Shown here piece after piece: positions 62,576-64,000 of a DNA stretch of 64,000 nt; the stretch's first letter is position 1, and every line of letters begins with the position of its first letter. The notes beneath the pieces are model-generated. The model did no database searches. It had not been told where the DNA came from and saw nothing but the letters and a program-made list of their open reading frames with translations. A program made the translations under genes and the position numbers. Source of the stretch: Opitutaceae bacterium (GTDB taxonomy: Bacteria > Verrucomicrobiota > Verrucomicrobiia > Opitutales > Opitutaceae); contig JAEUHC010000010.1 of NCBI GenBank assembly GCA_016794785.1, positions 1 to 64,000 on the forward strand. Direction: 5' to 3'.

Positions 62576-63586
62576 TCACCGCAAAGCCGCCGCCATGTCC
62601 TTCGCGAAATACGTGAGGATCAAGTCCGCGCCCGCGCGCTTGATGGCGATTAGCGATTCGTGCCGGCAGCGGGCGAGATCGAGCCAGCCGAGCTTTGCGG
62701 CGGCGTGGATCTGCGCGTATTCGCCGGAGACTTGGTAGGCCGCGATTGGCTTGGTCGTCGCGCTGCGCAGCTCGCGGATGATGTCGAGATACGGACCGGC
62801 GGGCTTGACCATCAGGATGTCCGCGCCCTCGGCGTCATCGAGTGCGGCCTCGTGGAGCGCCTCGCGGCGGTTGGCGGGATTCATCTGGTAGGTCGCCTTG
62901 CTGAGCAGGCGCGTGCCCGCGGCCTGCGCGCTGCCGACGGCGTCGCGAAACGGCCCATAGTAGGCGGAGTTGTATTTCGCGGAGTAGGCCAGGATGCCGG
63001 TGCCGGAAAAACCCGCCGCATCCAGCGCGCGCCGGATCGCGCCCACGCGGCCGTCCATCATGTCGCTCGGCGCCACGAGATCGACGCCAGCCCGCGCCTG
63101 CAGGACCGCCATGCGGCCCAGGAGCGCGACCGTGCGATCGTTTTCCACATCGTCGCGCGCGGGGGTGAGCACGCCGTCGTGCCCGTGGCTCGTGTAGGGA
63201 TCGAGCGCGACATCGGTGATGACCGTGAGCTCAGGGAGGGCTTTCTTCACCGCGCGCACAGCGCGGAGGACGAGTGTATCCTCGTTGAGCGCCTGCGTGC
63301 CCTCGTCGTCCTTCAGTTTCGCGTCGAGCTTGGGAAAAAGCGCCACCGCCGGCACGCCGAGCTTCGCCAGCGCACGACACTCCTTCACGAGATCGGAAAG
63401 GTTCAGGCGAAACACCCCCGGCATCGACGCGATGGGATCGGGCGCGGCCTTCCCCTCGACGACGAAGAGCGGCGCGATGAAGTCCGCGGGTCGCAGCACG
63501 GTCTCCTCCGTCATCGCCCGCAGGCTGGCGGTGCGGCGGAGGCGGCGGGGACGCTGCGCGAGAGCGAGAGGGTGGGAATCGGCCAT
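62576..63586 (-). CDS. hemB: Delta-aminolevulinic acid dehydratase (porphobilinogen synthase)
   Basis: The 336-residue enzyme joins two 5-aminolevulinate molecules to porphobilinogen in haem synthesis. Schiff-base lysines are K204 in YSAKYNSAYYGPFRDA and K261 in MVKPAGPYLDIIRE. The metal site reads DVALDPYTSHGHDG: the zinc-binding cysteines of the DVCLCxYTxHGHC type are absent, so this is the magnesium-dependent class with Asp in their place. ATG 63586 gives the usual length; the frame continues upstream through a repeat and is not coding there. Confidence 0.96.
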   Translation of the reverse strand: MADSHPLALAQRPRRLRRTASLRAMTEETVLRPADFIAPLFVVEGKAAPDPIASMPGVFRLNLSDLVKECRALAKLGVPAVALFPKLDAKLKDDEGTQALNEDTLVLRAVRAVKKALPELTVITDVALDPYTSHGHDGVLTPARDDVENDRTVALLGRMAVLQARAGVDLVAPSDMMDGRVGAIRRALDAAGFSGTGILAYSAKYNSAYYGPFRDAVGSAQAAGTRLLSKATYQMNPANRREALHEAALDDAEGADILMVKPAGPYLDIIRELRSATTKPIAAYQVSGEYAQIHAAAKLGWLDLARCRHESLIAIKRAGADLILTYFAKDMAAALR

Positions 63587-63642
63587 AAACAAAGCCGCAA
63601 TGGAGCAGGCATCCGCCCGCCCCGCGACATGATTTCTCGCCA

Positions 63643-63744
63643 GGCAGTGGGTCTGTTTGCTGCTGATCGAACCTGTGGGAGCGGGTTTACCCCGCGACAA
63701 GTCGGGGCGTGAAGCCCCTCCCGCCACCAAACCGACCCACTGCC
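63643..63744. repeat. Extragenic palindromic repeat, family C copy 4
   Basis: Outer ends GGCAGTGGGTCTGTTTG and CAAACCGACCCACTGCC are inverted repeats. Inner part has TGTGGGAGCGGGTTTACCCCGCGAC and GTCGGGGCGTGAAGCCCCTCCCGCCA. It is the most complete copy of the family and sits in the divergent gap between hemB and the last gene. Confidence 0.85.
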
Positions 63745-63825
63745 TCGCGCCGTGTTCGTTGTTGTCGCCTCGCCGCCGCCGCACTCACTGGAGCCGGGCC
63801 GCTGCCCGCTTGGCCCTCCCACCCT

Positions 63826-64000
63826 ATGAATCCGATCTCCCTGTCCGCCCGATTGCTCGCGATTGTCTCCTGTCTGCTCGCCGGCTCGGCGACCGCTCAA
63901 CCCGCGGCGCTCCCGGACAAGGAGGACTTCCATCTCTTCCTGCTCATCGGCCAGTCCAACATGGCGGGGCGCGGCGTCGTCTCTACTGCGGATCGGACAC
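63826..64000 (+). CDS. Exported sialate O-acetylesterase-like esterase (5' part only)
   Basis: The first 58 codons are in the window and the gene continues beyond it. A signal peptide (cleavage near GSATA-Q) is followed by KEDFHLFLLIGQSNMAGRG. GQSNMAG is the block I motif of the SASA/carbohydrate-esterase 6-like SGNH family, with Ser as nucleophile. Relatives deacetylate xylan or sialic acids; the substrate is unknown here. Confidence 0.85.
   Translation, partial: MNPISLSARLLAIVSCLLAGSATAQPAALPDKEDFHLFLLIGQSNMAGRGVVSTADRT

Overview
This is a gene-dense, high-GC bacterial chromosome segment. It most likely comes from a Verrucomicrobiota member close to the Opitutaceae. That placement is an inference from several features: a PVC-type dehydrogenase fused to a blue-copper domain, a cytosolic family best known from Opitutaceae, very weak Shine-Dalgarno use, many exported proteins of unknown function, and numerous palindromic extragenic repeats. 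No rRNA, CRISPR array, integrase, transposase or phage structural gene was seen. Two tRNA genes are present, Gly-GCC and Leu-GAG, both with encoded CCA.

Left part (1-27 kb). After a 610-base gene-poor stretch with two strong palindromes and a decayed gene fragment come an ECF sigma factor, a DUF1801/OmdA protein and a ceramidase-like exported protein. A minus-strand pair follows: an SGNH-dehydrogenase-cupredoxin fusion and an exported unknown. Next are a phosphoesterase/GlcG pair, SppA with SufT, a conserved cytosolic unknown, a DUF4336 protein, DapF (with both catalytic cysteines replaced by serine), a second ECF sigma with its anti-sigma factor, FabV, Dtd, an S9 peptidase and an outer-membrane barrel protein. 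Ferrochelatase overlaps a hybrid histidine kinase.

Middle (27-50 kb). An exported beta-propeller/TPR protein is followed two bases later by an exported TPR-CHAT protease. A chain of four minus-strand genes, recF, a lipoprotein, a TauE-type permease and ruvC, is coupled by 4-base start/stop overlaps. GmhA, a membrane-tethered Mrr-like protein, an RlmI-type methyltransferase, a low-GC membrane protein, a variant thymidine phosphorylase, the membrane urate hydroxylase PuuD, ArgS, a GYF-domain membrane protein, a YihY/BrkB protein and pyruvate phosphate dikinase complete this core region.

Accessory strip (50.2-55.2 kb). Short, partly broken genes are packed together: a frameshifted membrane protein, an AbrB antitoxin with an 18-codon PIN-toxin stub, a DUF3883 protein, a truncated HEPN protein, an intact Unstab_antitox/ParE pair, and a vsr 5' fragment separated from an intact solitary vsr by a complete VapBC-like pair. 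This looks like a turnover hot spot for defence and toxin-antitoxin genes.

Right part (55.3-64 kb). An M20 peptidase, a DUF6624 protein, tRNA-Gly, an NtrC-type regulator, tRNA-Leu, PyrD, a protein with a long acidic tail, HemB (Mg-type metal site) and the start of a sialate-O-acetylesterase-like gene at the window edge. At least four families of imperfect palindromic repeats sit in the intergenic gaps throughout the window.
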